Origin: Nonomuraea typhae
GTDB lineage: Bacteria; Actinomycetota; Actinomycetes; Streptosporangiales; Streptosporangiaceae
Length of the DNA stretch: 32,918 bases
Direction: 5' to 3'
NCBI RefSeq assembly: GCF_009760925.1
Contig: NZ_VRLV01000030.1
Coordinates: 1-32,918, forward strand
Shown: positions 1 to 8,846 of the stretch, piece by piece
Position numbering within the stretch: position 1 is the stretch's first letter
Layout: every line of letters begins with the position of its first letter
Program-made: the position numbers and the translations under genes
The notes under the pieces: model-generated
Told to the model about the DNA's origin: nothing
The model's input: only the letters and a program-made list of their open reading frames with translations
Databases searched by the model: none

Positions 1-216
1 GCCTGCCGATTGCAGCGCCCATCGCGCATCCCTGGCGAGCACTCGTCAGAACGCCTCGAAGCCCACCGAGGAACGACCCTGTGCAGGGGAGTTCAGACAT
101 CAGTGCAGACGACTTCGGAAATCGACATCCGGCCGGGCGCGTTCAGGGCGAACGTCGTTTCATGAGTTGGTGCAAATGGGTGGCCGTCTGAAACAGTCCT
201 ATGAAACGATCTCGGG
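1..216. other. Gene-less left edge with a spaced inverted repeat
   Basis: No convincing gene is seen in the first 216 bases. Just before the recombinase gene there is a perfect 9-bp inverted repeat, TCGTTTCAT at 155-163 and ATGAAACGA at 201-209, with 37 bp between the arms. It may be an operator or a recombination subsite for the adjacent serine recombinase. That role is inferred from position only, and the short arms could be chance. Confidence 0.35.
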
Positions 217-1077
217 GTGCGCGACGACGACTTCCTCCGCGTGGAGGCCCACGACTGCCCGATGACCTCCTGCGCCGCCCCCGCCGGCTCACCCTGCCGC
301 ACCGGCCGGGGCAAGGTGGCCGTCCAGTACCACACCGCCCGCTTCCGGCTCGTGCCCGCACTCGCCAAGGCGCTCAACGTCCCCACCCCGGCCCTCCGCA
401 AGCCGGGCACGGCCTGGGCCCCGCTGCCCCGCCCGGCCGCGGCCGGCGCCGAACCCGGGGGGCACGCGCGGATCGGCTACGCCCGCGCCTCCACTCTTCG
501 CCAGTCCCTGGACACCCAACTCGACGCGCTCAAGGCCGCCGGCGTCACCCGCGTCTTCGCCGAGAAGATCTCCACCCGCGCCACCACCCGGCCCGAGCTC
601 GACAAGGCCGTCACCCTGGCCCGGGAACTGCGCGCGGCCGGGGTGGCGGTCACGCTCGTGGTGCACGAGCACAAGCGGCTTGGCCGCGGCCTCGACCTGG
701 CCGCCCTTGCCGAGCAGCTGCGCGCCGCCGGCATCGGGCTGGAGTTCCTCACCGGTGAGCTGCAAGGTTCCCACGACCCATCCGGTGTGGTGTTTACCGT
801 GCTGGCCGCCCTGTCGGGGATGGAACGCGAGTACATCCGCGACCGCACCCTGGAAGGCCACGAATCCGCCCGCGCCCGCGGCAAGGCCATCGGCGGCGCC
901 GTCGTCACCGACGAGAACATGCTGTCCATGGCCCTGCACCTGCGCGGCCAGGACCTCAGCCTGCGCGACATCGCCGCCCGGCTCGTCATCACCAGCGGCA
1001 AGAAGAAGGGCCGTCACCCCTCGGCCGCGACCGTCCTGCGCATGCTGCGCGACCACGACCAGCAGAGCGCAACCTGA
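217..1077 (+). CDS. Serine recombinase (resolvase/invertase family) with N-terminal Cys/His segment
   Basis: A 286-aa site-specific serine recombinase that would cut and rejoin DNA through a 5'-phosphoserine bond. The resolvase domain starts near residue 84 with RIGYARAS; Ser92 is the expected nucleophile. It continues through HEHKRLGR and the helix GMEREYIRDRT, and ends with a short helix-turn-helix-like tail (residues about 232-280). Unusually for a small resolvase, about 80 residues precede the catalytic domain. They contain C14, C19, C27 and H39 in a spacing that looks zinc-binding, followed by YHTARF, a pattern I associate with short zinc-finger segments in actinobacterial plasmid and phage proteins. 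The GTG start at 217 is used because the frame has a stop at 202. No intact transposon surrounds it. It converges with the next gene, and an inverted repeat lies upstream. Family assignment is firm; its target site is unknown. Confidence 0.9.
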   Translation: MRDDDFLRVEAHDCPMTSCAAPAGSPCRTGRGKVAVQYHTARFRLVPALAKALNVPTPALRKPGTAWAPLPRPAAAGAEPGGHARIGYARASTLRQSLDTQLDALKAAGVTRVFAEKISTRATTRPELDKAVTLARELRAAGVAVTLVVHEHKRLGRGLDLAALAEQLRAAGIGLEFLTGELQGSHDPSGVVFTVLAALSGMEREYIRDRTLEGHESARARGKAIGGAVVTDENMLSMALHLRGQDLSLRDIAARLVITSGKKKGRHPSAATVLRMLRDHDQQSAT

Positions 1078-1115
1078 CGGAGGCCCGGCCCGTCGACGCC
1101 CAGGGAACGGCTGAA

Positions 1116-1787
1116 CTATTGCAGGCGGATCGCCTCGGCCGCGCGGCGGCAGACCGGGTACACCGGGTTCCCGCCGGCGTCCAGCCCCACCACCAGACGG
1201 TCATCGATCACCACGATGTCCCACTCGCCCGGGGCGGCCATGCCCACCACCAGGCCCGACAGCCACGGCCACGACCTCTCATCGGTGTCAGCCGCCGTCA
1301 GCGGGTGGCGGACCCGCACCGGCGAGGCATCCGGGAACAGGTTCGCCTGCCGGGCCAACGCTCCCGCCAAGGTCTCCACGCCCAGCTCCAGGCCCGACTC
1401 CAACGTCACCTCGATCGTGCCCGCTGCCAGCTCATCGGCCAGCGCCAGGATGACCGTGTTGCTCGCCGCGAACGCCTCCACCGCCGCCACGTACTGATCG
1501 ACCTTCGCAGCCTCGGCCGCGGTCAGCTCCTGGGCCTGCCAGCGCTCGCCGGTCTCGACCCACAGCCACATGTCGTCGCGCTGCTGCCCGAACACCTGCT
1601 TGATCCGCTCCACGGTGTCGTCGTCCAGCAGATGCGGAGCTCGCCGCGCCGGCTCCAGGGCCCGCAACTGATCGCGGTTGGCACCCAGCTGCTCCAGCAC
1701 GACCGCGGTCATCATGTCCACGTCGCCTACCGGCCGCCACTCCGGCTCGCCCCGGCCGTCCCTGCCGCCACCATTACCACGCGCCAT
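1116..1787 (-). CDS. Unrecognised 223-aa protein
   Basis: I do not recognise this protein. The frame is open to a GTG at 1991, overlapping the end of the SARP gene, but the segment 1788-1991 is less GC-rich at third positions and reads poorly, so the ATG at 1787 (MARGNGGG) is preferred, with a short GGAG just upstream. An ATG pair near residue 25 is a further alternative. The product is soluble-looking and acidic, with no signal peptide or membrane segment. It has helical stretches (AAEAAKVDQYVAAVEAFAA) and a C-terminal part that looks like a beta-rich domain (WDIVVIDDRLVVGLDAGGN). It lies 196 bp downstream of the SARP gene on the same strand and converges with the recombinase gene. No function is proposed. 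Confidence 0.6.
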   Translation of the reverse strand: MARGNGGGRDGRGEPEWRPVGDVDMMTAVVLEQLGANRDQLRALEPARRAPHLLDDDTVERIKQVFGQQRDDMWLWVETGERWQAQELTAAEAAKVDQYVAAVEAFAASNTVILALADELAAGTIEVTLESGLELGVETLAGALARQANLFPDASPVRVRHPLTAADTDERSWPWLSGLVVGMAAPGEWDIVVIDDRLVVGLDAGGNPVYPVCRRAAEAIRLQ

Positions 1788-1983
1788 GCTCCAGATCGTC
1801 CCAGACCGCCACCAGCCGCCCGCCGCACCTTCACCACATCGAGCCCCGGCACCAGCCTCCCGCACCATGATCACTCTCAGTGCCAGCCGCTGTTCCTGGG
1901 TATCAACCCCGGCATTGCTCTTTTCTCGTACTTGGCCTGCCTCATGTACGACAATCGGCTCAAATGCCCCTGCCACCCTGGAC

Positions 1984-4900
1984 TTATACACGTAGCTTTG
2001 TCAGACGGTCGGCGGCCTCGTGTGGGGTCAGGTCGGCGCCCCGTTCATAGGCGCTGTCGTAGTCGGTACGGCCGAGCGATTCCGCGAGCATCTCCGAGAG
2101 GCGGCGCAGTTCGGTGTCGCCGTGGTCGAAGGCGCCGCGGATGGCCTGACTCAGGCCGAGCGCGGTGGCCGCGCCTGCCGGATCGCCCTCCAGCAACAGT
2201 AGCCTGGCCAGGAGTTGAGCAGCCAAGGGGGCATCCATGATCGCCTGCGCCGCCTCGACAGCGCGGGGCATCAGTTCGCGGGCGCGTACGGCGTCGCCGG
2301 CGGTGAGGAGGTTGGCTACCCGAGCGAGGAGCAGCAGAGGGTCGATGGCCTCCGCCGACTGGGGCAGCTTGCGCAGGAGCGCCTCCATCCGGTCGAGTGC
2401 TTGATCGGCGCGTTCGACCTCTCCGGAGCGGCGGTGCAGTTCTGCCTGGACGCCGAGCACCTCGATCTCCAGCGCCGGCTGGCCACGCCGCCAGGCCGCT
2501 CGTTCGGCGGTGTCGATGTCGCGCCTCGCGCCGGCCAGGTCGCCGGCGCGCATGCGTTCCGTGGCGAGACCGAGCCGGGTGGAGACCTCGTCCTGCGATC
2601 CGAGGTCGGCGGCGATCGCGAGGCTCTGCTCGTAGGCGGTGATCGCCTGGTCGTGGTCTCCGGCGATGGCGTGGATCTGAGCCAGGCCGTACAGCGCCTT
2701 CGCCGTCCACCACCGATCGCCCGTCTCCTCGAACAGGCGCAGCGCCGTGGTCATCGCGGTCGCGGAGCTCTCCCGGTCGCCGTGCTCGCGATGGCGCATG
2801 GCTTCGATCATGAAGGTGCAGGCGATCGCCCAGCGGTCCGAGCCGCCGCGCACCCGGGCGATCTCTTGATCGAGCAGCTCGTCCAGCCCGAGTATCGCCG
2901 CCATCACCAGCACTATCGTCAGCAGCATCGGATAGCGGCGCAGCGCGCCCGTGCGCGCGCAGTCGCCGATGAGCGCGCGGAGCCGCTCGTGGTCGGTGAT
3001 CGGCCCGCCCTCGAGGCCCACCAGGTGGATCGCGGTGAACGCGGCGCGGGCGTCCGCGGGCAGCGCGTCGCCGAACTCGGTGACCTTGGTGATGTAGGTC
3101 TCGGCCCGGGCGTCGTAGCGGAGCATGACCCAGTACCAGTACAGCGGTCCGAGCATCCGGGCCGCGGTCTCGGCGTCGTCTCCGTCGATGGCCGTTTGCA
3201 GGGCGTACATCAGGTTGTCGTACTCGGCCTGGAACAGCCGCAGCGACTCCGCCTGCTTGTCCGAGCGCAGCAGCGGCTCGTGTTCGGCGGCCAGGTCCGC
3301 GAAGTACTGGGTGAGCCCGCGCAGGACGGTGTCGGTCTCTCCTGCGAGTCGGAGCTTGCCCGCCGCGTATGCCCGGATGGTTTCCAGCATCCGGTAGCCG
3401 TCGCCGGCCCGCTCCACGATGGACTTGTCGACCAGGGAGTCCAGGAGGTAGACGACCTCGTCCGCGGGAAGCGTCCCCTCCGAATCCGCGCAGACCGCTT
3501 CGATCACCGCGATACCCGTCCGCGCCGGAAATATCGATATCCGGGCGGCCAGCGTGCGCTCTTGTGAGGTGAGCAGATCCCAGCTCCACTCAATGACCGC
3601 GTGCAGCGTCTGCTGGCGGAGCTGGGCGGTCCGGTTGCCGATGCTGAGCAGCCGGAAGCGGTCATCCAGCCGCCGGGCGATCTGCTCGGCGCTCATGGTC
3701 CGCAGGCGTGCCGCGGCCAGTTCCAGGGCGAGCGGCAGCCCGTCCAGCCGGCGCACGATGTCCACGACCGGCCGCGCGGTCGACGCGTCCAGTGCGAAGC
3801 CGGGTCGTACGGCTGCCGCCCGGTCGAGGAACAGCCGCACCGCGGCCGATGCGGAGGCACGATCGGGATCCGCGTGCGCCGGGGGGAGGCCGAGGGGGCC
3901 CAGGCGGCACAGCGCCTCACCCATGACGTCCAGCGGTTCCCGGCTCGTGGCCAGGATGGTCAGGTCCGGCTGGCGCTCCAGCAACTGCCCGGCGAACTCC
4001 GCGACGGCTCCGGAGATCTGTTCGCAGTTGTCCAGAACCAGTACGCCTTCACCACCGGCGAGCAGGTTGACCACCCGCTCCAGTGGCGTGCCGGCCAGCT
4101 GGGCTCCGGCGAGGCTGATCGTGCTCAGCACCGCCTCCACCAGCCCGTCGGCCGTGTTCACCGCGGCCAGGGAGATCAGCCAGGCCCGGCCTCGCTGGTG
4201 GACCCGATGCCGGCTCACGGCCTCCACCGCCAGCCGGGTCTTGCCCACTCCTCCAGGACCCACGACGGTGACCAGCCGGGAGGACTCCAGCAACCCGGCC
4301 AGCAACCTCAGCTCCTCCTGCCTGCCGACGAAGCTGGTCAGCTGGGCGGGCAGACGTCCTGGCACTGCGTACGGCCGAGCCTGTCGCGCCTGGGGGTACT
4401 CCCGCTCACCCCGCAACACGGCGAGGTGCGTCTTGCGGAGGTCCTCGGAGGGGTCGACGCCCAGTTCCTCGGCGAGGGTGCCGCGGACCTGCTCGAACAC
4501 GGCCAGCGCGTCGGACTGGCGGCCTGCCGCGTGCAACGCTCGCATGCGCAATCCGGCCAGCCGTTCGCGCAGCGGGTGACCGGCGGCCATCGCCGCCATA
4601 TCGGCCAGGATCTCGTCGTGGCGGCCCAGCCGCAGCTCCGCCTCGAAACGGTCTTCCATGGCCGCGACCCGTAGCTCGTCCAGGCGCGCGCCGGCCGTGG
4701 CGGCGAAGGGGGTGTCACGCACGTCGGCCAGCGCGTCTCCCCTCCACAGCGTCAGCGCCTCGCCCAGCAGCGAGGCCGCTCGCCGCACGTCACCCGCGGC
4801 CAGTTCGCGACCGCCCCGCTTCGCCTTCTCCTCGAACCGGCAGGCGTCGACGTCCTCGGCGCGTACGTGCAGGCGGTACCCGCCGGCCGCCCTCTCCACG

Positions 4901-5148
4901 ACCTCCTTGTCATCGATGGCCTCGCCCAGGGCTTTGCGCAGCCGATGTACCAGCCCATGCAGTGCGTTGACGGTGCCCCCGCGCGAATGCTCCCCCCACA
5001 GGCCATCAACGAGTGCGTCGACCGGCACCATCTCGCCCTCGGCCAGAGCCAGCCGGGCCAGCAGCGCTCGGACCATGACCCCGCCGACCTCGATCGGCGT
5101 GCCATCGTCGGCACAGGCCCGGACCGGTCCCAGCAACTCCATCCGCAT
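1984..5148 (-). CDS. SARP/AfsR-type transcriptional regulator (BTAD, NB-ARC, TPR)
   Basis: A 1054-aa regulator of the large SARP class. The N-terminal 90 or so residues form an OmpR-type winged helix (MRMELLGPVRAC, GLVHRLRKAL). A bacterial transcriptional activation domain follows (about 95-245, ending AEELGVDPSEDLRKTH). Then comes an NB-ARC ATPase with Walker A GPGGVGKT near residue 300 and Walker B VLVLDN near 365, and a C-terminal helical TPR region. Large SARPs couple nucleotide- and partner-dependent oligomerisation to activation of secondary-metabolism or nearby genes. Starts possible are TTG 5154, ATG 5148 and ATG 5142; 5148 is chosen for alignment to the usual SARP N-terminus, with no clear ribosome site for any. 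It is divergent from a serine hydrolase gene whose promoter carries SARP-like direct repeats, so that gene is its likely target. Full length and intact. Confidence 0.93.
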   Translation of the reverse strand: MRMELLGPVRACADDGTPIEVGGVMVRALLARLALAEGEMVPVDALVDGLWGEHSRGGTVNALHGLVHRLRKALGEAIDDKEVVERAAGGYRLHVRAEDVDACRFEEKAKRGGRELAAGDVRRAASLLGEALTLWRGDALADVRDTPFAATAGARLDELRVAAMEDRFEAELRLGRHDEILADMAAMAAGHPLRERLAGLRMRALHAAGRQSDALAVFEQVRGTLAEELGVDPSEDLRKTHLAVLRGEREYPQARQARPYAVPGRLPAQLTSFVGRQEELRLLAGLLESSRLVTVVGPGGVGKTRLAVEAVSRHRVHQRGRAWLISLAAVNTADGLVEAVLSTISLAGAQLAGTPLERVVNLLAGGEGVLVLDNCEQISGAVAEFAGQLLERQPDLTILATSREPLDVMGEALCRLGPLGLPPAHADPDRASASAAVRLFLDRAAAVRPGFALDASTARPVVDIVRRLDGLPLALELAAARLRTMSAEQIARRLDDRFRLLSIGNRTAQLRQQTLHAVIEWSWDLLTSQERTLAARISIFPARTGIAVIEAVCADSEGTLPADEVVYLLDSLVDKSIVERAGDGYRMLETIRAYAAGKLRLAGETDTVLRGLTQYFADLAAEHEPLLRSDKQAESLRLFQAEYDNLMYALQTAIDGDDAETAARMLGPLYWYWVMLRYDARAETYITKVTEFGDALPADARAAFTAIHLVGLEGGPITDHERLRALIGDCARTGALRRYPMLLTIVLVMAAILGLDELLDQEIARVRGGSDRWAIACTFMIEAMRHREHGDRESSATAMTTALRLFEETGDRWWTAKALYGLAQIHAIAGDHDQAITAYEQSLAIAADLGSQDEVSTRLGLATERMRAGDLAGARRDIDTAERAAWRRGQPALEIEVLGVQAELHRRSGEVERADQALDRMEALLRKLPQSAEAIDPLLLLARVANLLTAGDAVRARELMPRAVEAAQAIMDAPLAAQLLARLLLLEGDPAGAATALGLSQAIRGAFDHGDTELRRLSEMLAESLGRTDYDSAYERGADLTPHEAADRLTKLRV

Positions 5149-5208
5149 GCACAAAGGCTATGAGCACAAAGACGCGCACGTGCCGTTTGAAAGTGGCGCC
5201 CTACCGGC

Positions 5209-5262
5209 TAAAAGAGCGTTCTAAGACGCATGTAAGCGCCGGTGGACACCGTGGAGGACGTA
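5209..5262 (+). promoter_or_regulatory. SARP-like direct-repeat box in the divergent promoter region
   Basis: Heptads recur with an exact 11-bp period: TAAAAGA (5209-5215), TCTAAGA (5220-5226), TGTAAGC (5231-5237) and GTGGACA (5242-5248). SARP activators bind direct heptamer repeats of 11-bp period, placed about 8 bp upstream of the -10 hexamer. Here GTACGG/TACGGA around 5260 would be that weak -10, giving a short leader before the ATG at 5290. TGTAAGCGCCG recurs exactly upstream of the paralogous hydrolase gene at 19521. Binding by the adjacent SARP is inferred. Confidence 0.6.
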
Positions 5263-5289
5263 CGGAAGAAACGTCCGAAAGGCAGTGCA

Positions 5290-6435
5290 ATGGCAGCCCA
5301 CGAGAACGTGCAGCAGGTACTCGACTGGTCGGTGGCCGAGGTCGGCATTCCCGGCATCGTCGCCGAGGTCAAGAACGGCGACCGCACCTGGTTCGGCACC
5401 GCTGGCGTGGCCGACATCAAAACCGGCTCCCCGCGCGTGCCGGGCGAGTACTTTCACGCCGGCAGCAGCGGCAAGGCCTTCACCGCCGCCGTCCTGCTGG
5501 CTCTGGAGGCCGAGGGCCGGCTGAGCCTCGACGACACGGTCAACGCCCACCTGCCCGGCGTGCTGAATGTGAACGGCTACGACGGCGACAAGATCACCAT
5601 CAGGCACCTGCTCAGCAACACCAGCGGCCTGTTCGCCACCGGCCTGGCCCCGGAGGTCAGCCACCGCTACGCCACCCGCTCCGGGTTCGACCGGCATCGC
5701 TTCGACACCTTCAGCACCGAGGAACTGCTGCGGGTGGCGGTGTCCCAGCCGCCGGTCGGTGCGCCCGGCGAACGCTTCGAGTACGCCAACGGCGGCTTCT
5801 ACATCGCCGGCGCGATCATCGAGAAGGTCACCGGCAACAGCTACGCCGACGAGGTCGACCGCCGGGTCGTCCAGCCGCTCGGCCTGACCCACACCCGCGT
5901 GCGCCCCACCACCGAGACCGGTTACCCCAGTCCGCACCCGCGAGGCTACTCCCACCAGTTCCTCAAGGACGGCGCCGACCCGGCCGCGGTCACCCCGGAG
6001 AACTGGGAATCGCTGATGGAGGAGCCCGGCCTGCCGCCTCTGGACGTCACCGAGCTCAACTCCTCCCTGGGCTACGCGGCCGGCAACGTCGTCTCCACTA
6101 CGACGGACATGATCCGCTTCTTCAACGCGATGACCACCGGCAGCCTGCTGCCGCCCGCACAGCACCGGCAGATGTGGACCACGGTCTCCACCGAGGGCGG
6201 CTACTGGATGCCGCACGCCCGCTACGGCCTGGGCATGTTCGAGTTCGACAAGCAGGCGACCGGCGGCCGAACGCTGCGCGGCCTCGGCGGCAGCTTCTGG
6301 GGCTCCTATTTCTTCGCGGTCGGCACTCCCGATGGCCGGCACACCGTCGCCGTGCACACCAACACCGAGTGGAAGTCCTGGGACCCCATGTTCAAGGTCA
6401 TCGAAGCGGAGTTCGGCGTCTCCATCGGTGCGTAA
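5290..6435 (+). CDS. Serine hydrolase, beta-lactamase/DD-peptidase (S12) family, no signal peptide
   Basis: A 381-aa class C beta-lactamase-like (MEROPS S12) protein. The SxxK catalytic motif is S59-S60-G61-K62 and the Tyr motif is in FEYANGG. The usual third motif (HxG) is replaced by LGGS in GLGGSFWGSYFF. Such enzymes include D-alanyl-D-alanine carboxypeptidases, esterases and D-amino-acid peptidases; the substrate cannot be told. There is no signal peptide, so it is probably cytoplasmic. ATG 5290 is preferred over GTG 5242 because of the GAAAGG site upstream and because the paralog at 18379-19521 starts at the same point (both have LDWS near residue 11). It is divergent from the SARP gene, is the first gene of a likely operon with the DUF4097-like gene 42 bp downstream, and is the nearest relative in the window of the 380-aa hydrolase at 18379-19521. 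Confidence 0.92.
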   Translation: MAAHENVQQVLDWSVAEVGIPGIVAEVKNGDRTWFGTAGVADIKTGSPRVPGEYFHAGSSGKAFTAAVLLALEAEGRLSLDDTVNAHLPGVLNVNGYDGDKITIRHLLSNTSGLFATGLAPEVSHRYATRSGFDRHRFDTFSTEELLRVAVSQPPVGAPGERFEYANGGFYIAGAIIEKVTGNSYADEVDRRVVQPLGLTHTRVRPTTETGYPSPHPRGYSHQFLKDGADPAAVTPENWESLMEEPGLPPLDVTELNSSLGYAAGNVVSTTTDMIRFFNAMTTGSLLPPAQHRQMWTTVSTEGGYWMPHARYGLGMFEFDKQATGGRTLRGLGGSFWGSYFFAVGTPDGRHTVAVHTNTEWKSWDPMFKVIEAEFGVSIGA

Positions 6436-6477
6436 GCACGCCGCCCGCCACCGACCCCCGCTGAAAGTGGACCATCA

Positions 6478-7260
6478 ATGGATACCTTTGACACACCGGA
6501 GCCGATCACCGCCGTCCTGTCGTTCACCGCGGCCGACATCCGCATCAGTGCGACACAGCGCACCGACACCACCGTCGAGGTACGGCCGGCCGATCCGGCC
6601 GACGCCACCGACGTCGCAGCCGCCGAACGAGCCCGAATCGCCTACGCAGGCGGCCGCCTGACGGTCAAGGACCGCGCGAGCATCCGCTCCCTGCCCGGAC
6701 GCGTCGCAGTGACGGTCGAGCTGCCCAACGGCTCGGCGCTCGACATCAGCCTCCGCGACGGGCTCCTGAACGGCCAGGGCCGCCTGGGCGAGGTACGGGC
6801 CCACGTCACCCGTGGCCACATCCATCTCGCCCGCACCGGCGAGTCACGCCTGAGCACCGACGACGGCGACATCACCGTGGCCACCTCCGGGGGCCCTGCC
6901 ACCCTCACCACCGCCCACGGCCAGATCAAGGTCGGCGAGAGTATCGGCACCATCGTGATCGGCAACGGCACCGGGAACGTCACGGTGGACCGGGCAGAAG
7001 ACGGCCTGCGCGTGACCGTCGAGCAAGGCGCCGTCAAGGTCGGCGCGATGGCGCGCGGGCGCGCCGATCTGGACGTCGGCGCCGGGACCATCAGCGTCGG
7101 GATCCCGGATGGCACCGCCGTACTGCTGGACGCCAAGACCACGCTCGGCAGGGTTCGCGACAACCTGGGTGACGACTCCGAAGTGCCGACCGGCAACACC
7201 GTCGAGCTCCACGCCCACGTCGACCAGGGCGACATCCTGCTCCACCGTGTCACCAGCTAA
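6478..7260 (+). CDS. DUF4097-like beta-solenoid protein
   Basis: A 260-aa protein with short repeating beta-strand units such as GDITVATSGGPATL, GNVTVDRAEDGLRV and GRADLDVGAGTISV. This is the look of the DUF4097 / putative adhesin family, which forms a right-handed beta-solenoid. No signal peptide or membrane anchor is visible and its function is unknown. In actinomycetes such genes often sit beside regulators or membrane genes. The ATG at 6478 follows the upstream hydrolase stop by 42 bp, and the next hydrolase starts 54 bp after its stop, so all three are probably co-transcribed from the promoter near 5260. Confidence 0.8.
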   Translation: MDTFDTPEPITAVLSFTAADIRISATQRTDTTVEVRPADPADATDVAAAERARIAYAGGRLTVKDRASIRSLPGRVAVTVELPNGSALDISLRDGLLNGQGRLGEVRAHVTRGHIHLARTGESRLSTDDGDITVATSGGPATLTTAHGQIKVGESIGTIVIGNGTGNVTVDRAEDGLRVTVEQGAVKVGAMARGRADLDVGAGTISVGIPDGTAVLLDAKTTLGRVRDNLGDDSEVPTGNTVELHAHVDQGDILLHRVTS

Positions 7261-7313
7261 CTCACGCATTCCCCTACGCGCACACTCCACTTGTAGTGAA
7301 AGGCGATCGACCC

Positions 7314-8495
7314 ATGACCAAGACTCTCCGCACCGCCGCCTGCCTGCTCGCCGCCGCAGTCGCCGTGACCGTAAGCGCGTCGTCGGCGGTGGCCGACGAC
7401 CACACCGACCGCCGCGCCGACGACCACGCCGGGCTCCAGCAGGTGCTGGACCAAGCCGTGGCCGACGGCATGCCGGGCGCCATGGCAGAAGTCCGTGACG
7501 GCCGCAGGTCATGGTTCGGTACGGCAGGCGTGGCCGACACCGACACCGGCCGCAAGCGCCGCCAGCAGGAATACTTCCGGGCCGGCAGCACCACCAAGAC
7601 GTTCGTCGCGGTCGTGGTGTTGAAGCTGGTGGCCGAGGGCCGGCTGAGCCTCGACGACACCGTGGACAAATGGCTGCCCGGCGTGGTGAGGGGCAACGGC
7701 CACGACGGCAGCAAGATCACCATCAGGCAACTGCTCAACCAGACCAGCGGCATCTTCCCCTACACCTCGGATGCGGACCTGGCCACCAAGCAGTGGAGCA
7801 CCGCCTTCCTCAAGGTCCGTTTCAACAGCTACCGCCCCGAGCAACTGGTGAAGATAGCCATGAGTAACCCGCCCTCCTTCGCGCCCGGCAAGGGGTGGGG
7901 CTACTCCAACACCAACTTCACGCTCGCCGGAATGATCATCGAGAAGGTCACCGGCAACTCCTACGCCGAAGAGATCAACCGGCGCATCATCCGCCCGCTC
8001 GGCCTGACGAAAACGTACCTGCCGGGCGAAGCCACGAAGCTGCGCAAGCCGCACGCACGGCACTACGTCAAGTTCCTGGTCGGCGAGGACACCACAACCC
8101 CCTACGACCTCACCGACATGAACCCCTCCTGGGCCGGGTCAGCCGGCAGCATCGTCTCCACCATGAACGACCTGCACACCTTCTATCGGGCAGTGCTGAG
8201 CGGCCGTCTGCTGCCGCCCGCACTGCAAAAGGAGATGTTCACCACCGTCTCCACCGAAGGCGTGCAGTGGATCGACAACACCGCCTACGGGCTCGGCGTC
8301 TTCTCTCAGAAGTTGTCCTGCGGCGTGACGGTCTGGGGCAACGGCGGCAGGATCCACGGCTCCTGGACGTACGCGATGGGCACCCGAGACGGCAAGCACA
8401 TGGTCGTCTCCAACATTAACGGCGACTGGAACAACCCGATCAGCATCCTCACCAAGGAAATGGAAGCCGAGATGTGCCCGCCGAGTTCACGATGA
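7314..8495 (+). CDS. Secreted serine hydrolase (S12, D-Ala-D-Ala carboxypeptidase-like)
   Basis: A 393-aa S12-family protein with a Sec-type signal peptide: MTKTLRTAAC followed by a hydrophobic core, with likely cleavage after SSAVA (about residue 27). The SxxK motif is S92-T-T-K95 and the Tyr motif is in GYSNTN. The third motif is degenerate (NGGRIHG). It is therefore predicted to act outside the membrane on peptidoglycan-like or peptide/ester substrates. An upstream in-frame start at 7296 exists, but ATG 7314 with AAAGG about 10 bp before it matches the signal peptide. It is a paralog of the cytoplasmic enzymes at 5290-6435 and 18379-19521 (shared LSLDDTV, IIEKVTGNSYA). It is the last gene of the unit and is followed by a strong hairpin. 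Confidence 0.92.
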   Translation: MTKTLRTAACLLAAAVAVTVSASSAVADDHTDRRADDHAGLQQVLDQAVADGMPGAMAEVRDGRRSWFGTAGVADTDTGRKRRQQEYFRAGSTTKTFVAVVVLKLVAEGRLSLDDTVDKWLPGVVRGNGHDGSKITIRQLLNQTSGIFPYTSDADLATKQWSTAFLKVRFNSYRPEQLVKIAMSNPPSFAPGKGWGYSNTNFTLAGMIIEKVTGNSYAEEINRRIIRPLGLTKTYLPGEATKLRKPHARHYVKFLVGEDTTTPYDLTDMNPSWAGSAGSIVSTMNDLHTFYRAVLSGRLLPPALQKEMFTTVSTEGVQWIDNTAYGLGVFSQKLSCGVTVWGNGGRIHGSWTYAMGTRDGKHMVVSNINGDWNNPISILTKEMEAEMCPPSSR

Positions 8496-8511
8496 CCGCT
8501 CAATAGCACCG

Positions 8512-8547
8512 GCTCATCCGGTCTCGCGGGCGCGAGGCCGGATGAGC
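8512..8547 (+). terminator. Long perfect hairpin, transcription terminator
   Basis: Arms GCTCATCCGG (8512-8521) and CCGGATGAGC (8538-8547) enclose a second stem CTCGCG (8523-8528) / CGCGAG (8531-8536), joined through a T-G pair, giving about 17 paired positions around a tiny loop. No T-run follows, as is usual for high-GC actinomycete terminators. It begins 16 bp after the stop of the secreted hydrolase gene. It could also terminate transcripts coming from the right. Confidence 0.8.
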
Positions 8548-8636
8548 TCGCGCACCGCATGCGGCTCGGCGGACACCTTCCCGGCCATGCCGAACCTGGA
8601 GCGCGCCGCCAGCAGCCAGGCTGTGAGTCCCGGTGG

Positions 8637-8783
8637 TCAATGGCCAGGAACTTCCGGCGCGGTCTCGGCACGGCGGGCGGCGTCCTGGTTGGGATGCTCC
8701 GGCGCGCCGGCGACGAACCGCTGGTTGCCCTCCAGCAGCATCGCCAAGGCATCATCGGGCATTAGCGTCAGCACCTCGGTCAT
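8637..8783 (-). pseudogene. Truncated beta-carbonic anhydrase N-terminus
   Basis: The minus frame from ATG 8783 encodes 48 residues, including LLEGNQRFVAGAPEHPNQD and RRAETAPE. This is the hallmark N-terminus of beta-class carbonic anhydrases, which normally continue with a conserved CSDSR zinc-binding region after about 10 more residues. Here the frame ends at TGA 8637-8639 right after APE, and no zinc-ligand region follows. A TAGCGT hexamer a few bases before the ATG could be the -10 of a leaderless promoter. The fragment lies between a terminator and a transposase remnant, so a rearrangement probably removed the rest. A further open stretch in the same frame (8514-8634, WLLAARSRFGMAGKV) is not recognised. 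Confidence 0.75.
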
Positions 8784-8846
8784 GACCGCACGCTACCGGG
8801 GCTGCTCAACCGGCTCCGCGTAGACGCTCCGCCAGCGCCTCGGAGA

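Noticed and set aside
1788..1991. Upstream extension of the 223-aa gene to GTG 1991
   Set aside because: Lower third-position G/C and no ribosome site; the extension overlaps the SARP stop and reads as non-coding.
2215..4674. Long plus-strand open frames of 340-450 aa antisense to the SARP gene
   Set aside because: They lie wholly inside a clear domain-matched SARP gene and have the Arg/Gln/Pro-rich composition typical of antisense frames in high-GC DNA.
8542..8823. Plus-strand 93-aa frame after the hydrolase terminator
   Set aside because: It is antisense to the recognisable carbonic anhydrase N-terminus and has no family or ribosome site.
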